Part shown: positions 6,459-7,091 of the stretch, one piece after another
Numbering within the stretch: the stretch's first letter is position 1
How the letters are laid out: the number at the start of each line of letters is the position of its first letter
Assembly: GCA_945487445.1 (NCBI GenBank)
Contig: CALYTU010000076.1
Span: 1-7,091 of the forward strand
Reading direction: 5' to 3'
Source: an uncultured Clostridia bacterium
GTDB taxonomy: Bacteria; Bacillota; Clostridia; Oscillospirales; Oscillospiraceae
Length of the DNA: 7,091 nt
The notes under the pieces: generated by a model
What the model saw: the letters and a program-made list of their open reading frames with translations, nothing else
Told to the model about the DNA's origin: nothing
Database searches by the model: none
Made by a program: the position numbers and the translations under genes

Positions 6459-6866
6459 ATGAAACTTCCCGGCAATACCGTCTGGTCCGACCGCAAGCAC
6501 ACCATCTTCGGCCTTCCCTGGTCCTTCACGCGCTACATCCTCACCGACGAAAAGCTTCTGATCATCAAGGGCTTTATCAAGCAGACCGAGGAGGAGATCC
6601 GCCTCTACCGCATTCTGGATATGTCTCTGACCCGCTCCGTGACCGAACGGATTGACCGCGTCGGCACCATCCACTGCTGCTCCTCCGACAAGACCGCATC
6701 TGAGTTTGACATCAAGCGCGTCAAGAACGCCCGGAAGGTCAAGGAGCTGCTCTCCGACCTCGTGGAGAAGCAGCGCATCGCCCGGGGGGTCAATATCCGC
6801 GAAGAGATGACTCCGAACCTCTTCGACGCCAACCACGACGGAATCCACGACGCAATCGAGCAATAA
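6459..6866 (+). CDS. Small PH-domain-like (bPH/DUF304-type) protein of unknown function
   Basis: 135 aa, with no signal peptide and no membrane segment, so probably cytoplasmic. Residues 7-75 look like a bacterial PH-type beta barrel: VWSDRKHT, then FTRYILTDEKLLIIKG (23-38), EEIRLYRILDM (45-55, the conserved R-x-Y-R-I-x-D strand), and VGTIHCCSSD (68-77). A helix with many charged residues follows (82-106, ending KVKELLSDLVEKQR), the usual capping helix of the fold. The last part, DANHDGIHDAIE (123-134), matches the acidic spacing of an EF-hand or thrombospondin-3 calcium loop (D123, N125, D127, G128, D131, E134). Start: ATG with GAGG 8 nt upstream (6447-6450). It follows glmS on the same strand and ends at a strong terminator, so it is probably cotranscribed with glmS; any link to amino-sugar metabolism is only positional. 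Domain call fairly sure, function unknown. Confidence 0.85.
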   Translation: MKLPGNTVWSDRKHTIFGLPWSFTRYILTDEKLLIIKGFIKQTEEEIRLYRILDMSLTRSVTERIDRVGTIHCCSSDKTASEFDIKRVKNARKVKELLSDLVEKQRIARGVNIREEMTPNLFDANHDGIHDAIEQ

Positions 6867-6881
6867 CCCGTTTTTTTCTGT

Positions 6882-6932
6882 GATAGGCAATAGGAAAACG
6901 TTCTGTTTTCCTATTGCCTATCTCTTTGTTTT
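6882..6932 (+). terminator. Intrinsic terminator of the glmS-PH unit
   Basis: A perfect 18-bp inverted repeat (6882-6899 against 6905-6922) with the loop GTTCT is followed by the T-rich run TCTTTGTTTT (6923-6932). It begins 15 nt after the stop codon of the PH-domain gene. A T7 run also precedes the stem (6871-6877). The stem is longer and more AT-rich than most terminators. On the opposite strand the stem is followed by an A run, so it should work only rightwards. Confidence 0.85.
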
Positions 6933-6942
6933 CTGGTATAAT
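6914..6942 (+). promoter_or_regulatory. Extended -10 promoter of uvrA, overlapping the terminator
   Basis: -35 box TTGCCT (6914-6919), a 17-bp spacer, a TG at 6934-6935 and a perfect TATAAT (6937-6942) predict a start near 6949. The -35 box lies within the right arm of the terminator stem. I see no LexA-type inverted repeat (CGAAC-N4-GTTCG) around it, although uvrA is often SOS-controlled. Confidence 0.8.
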
Positions 6943-6978
6943 ATATCGTATGAAACTATCGAATGCGGTGAATTCAAC

Positions 6979-7091
6979 ATGAATGAATATATTTCTGTCC
7001 GGGGAGCGCGGGCAAACAATCTGAAAAACGTGGACCTGACCATTCCGCGCGACAAATTCGTGGTTTTCACAGGCCTGTCCGGGTCCGGAAA
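6979..7091 (+). CDS. uvrA: Excinuclease ABC subunit A, N-terminal fragment
   Basis: The first 37 codons are present; the rest, normally over 900 residues, lies to the right. The visible sequence has the UvrA hallmark YISVRGARANNLKNVDL (4-20), followed by IPRDKFVVFTG (22-32) and the start of the Walker A P-loop GLSGSGK (from 32; the Lys codon is cut by the window edge). UvrA is the DNA-damage-sensing ABC ATPase of nucleotide excision repair, acting with UvrB and UvrC. The first 37 residues cannot fully exclude a UvrA paralogue (UvrA2, drug-resistance type). Start: ATG at 6979 with a weak GGTGA Shine-Dalgarno 7 nt upstream (6967-6971) and its own promoter. A 10-codon ORF in the leader ends on this start codon. 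Confidence 0.93.
   Translation, partial: MNEYISVRGARANNLKNVDLTIPRDKFVVFTGLSGSG

Noticed and set aside
6871..6922. Bidirectional terminator
   Set aside because: On the minus strand the stem is followed by an A run, not T, and no leftward gene ends there.
1..7091. Defence island, prophage, transposon or CRISPR in the window
   Set aside because: No repeat-spacer array, integrase, transposase or toxin-antitoxin pair is found; the gene content is mainly housekeeping. DprA's SLOG relationship alone is not enough.

Overview
The window reads as ordinary chromosomal DNA from a low-copy, fairly GC-rich member of the Bacillota, most likely an Oscillospiraceae/Ruminococcaceae-type gut Clostridium. This is inferred from the GC-rich coding DNA alternating with AT-rich promoters of the sigma-A type, from the GlmS and UvrA sequences, and from a Clostridia-style DprA variant and surface acyltransferase pair. 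I did not identify the species. No rRNA, tRNA, CRISPR array, insertion sequence or phage gene is visible.

Left part (1-2203, minus strand): a two-gene unit for modifying a cell-surface glycan. It is transcribed leftwards: an integral-membrane MBOAT O-acyltransferase, then, 21 bp later, a membrane-anchored extracellular SGNH hydrolase/esterase-like protein that runs off the window. The pairing has the same logic as AlgI/AlgJ, PatA/PatB and DltB/DltD, in which acyl groups pass across the membrane and onto a polymer. The target polymer cannot be told from the sequence.

Centre (2204-4455): a 189-bp divergent intergenic region holds two back-to-back promoters and a 12-bp tandem repeat in the MBOAT leader. 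To the right lies a DEAD-box RNA helicase whose stop codon overlaps the start of a noncanonical DprA/Smf-family gene (ATGA overlap). A strong GC hairpin sits just before that start, which suggests translational coupling.

Right part (4456-7091): glmS (glucosamine-6-phosphate synthase, the entry step to UDP-GlcNAc and peptidoglycan) has its own extended -10 promoter and a short leader with no room for a glmS ribozyme. Behind it, probably cotranscribed, is a small PH-domain-like protein with an EF-hand/TSP3-like acidic tail. A perfect 18-bp-stem terminator ends this unit. The -35 box of the next promoter lies inside that terminator stem and drives uvrA, of which only the first 37 codons are present.

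The genes do not form one pathway. The surface acylation pair and glmS are both cell-envelope functions, and dprA and uvrA are both DNA-maintenance functions. The less routine observations are the regulatory layouts (tandem repeats at promoters and leaders, the terminator/promoter overlap, the hairpin at the helicase-dprA junction), a recurring set of tiny upstream ORFs that end on the next gene's start codon, and the unexplained PH-domain gene beside glmS. I see no convincing new multi-gene system.
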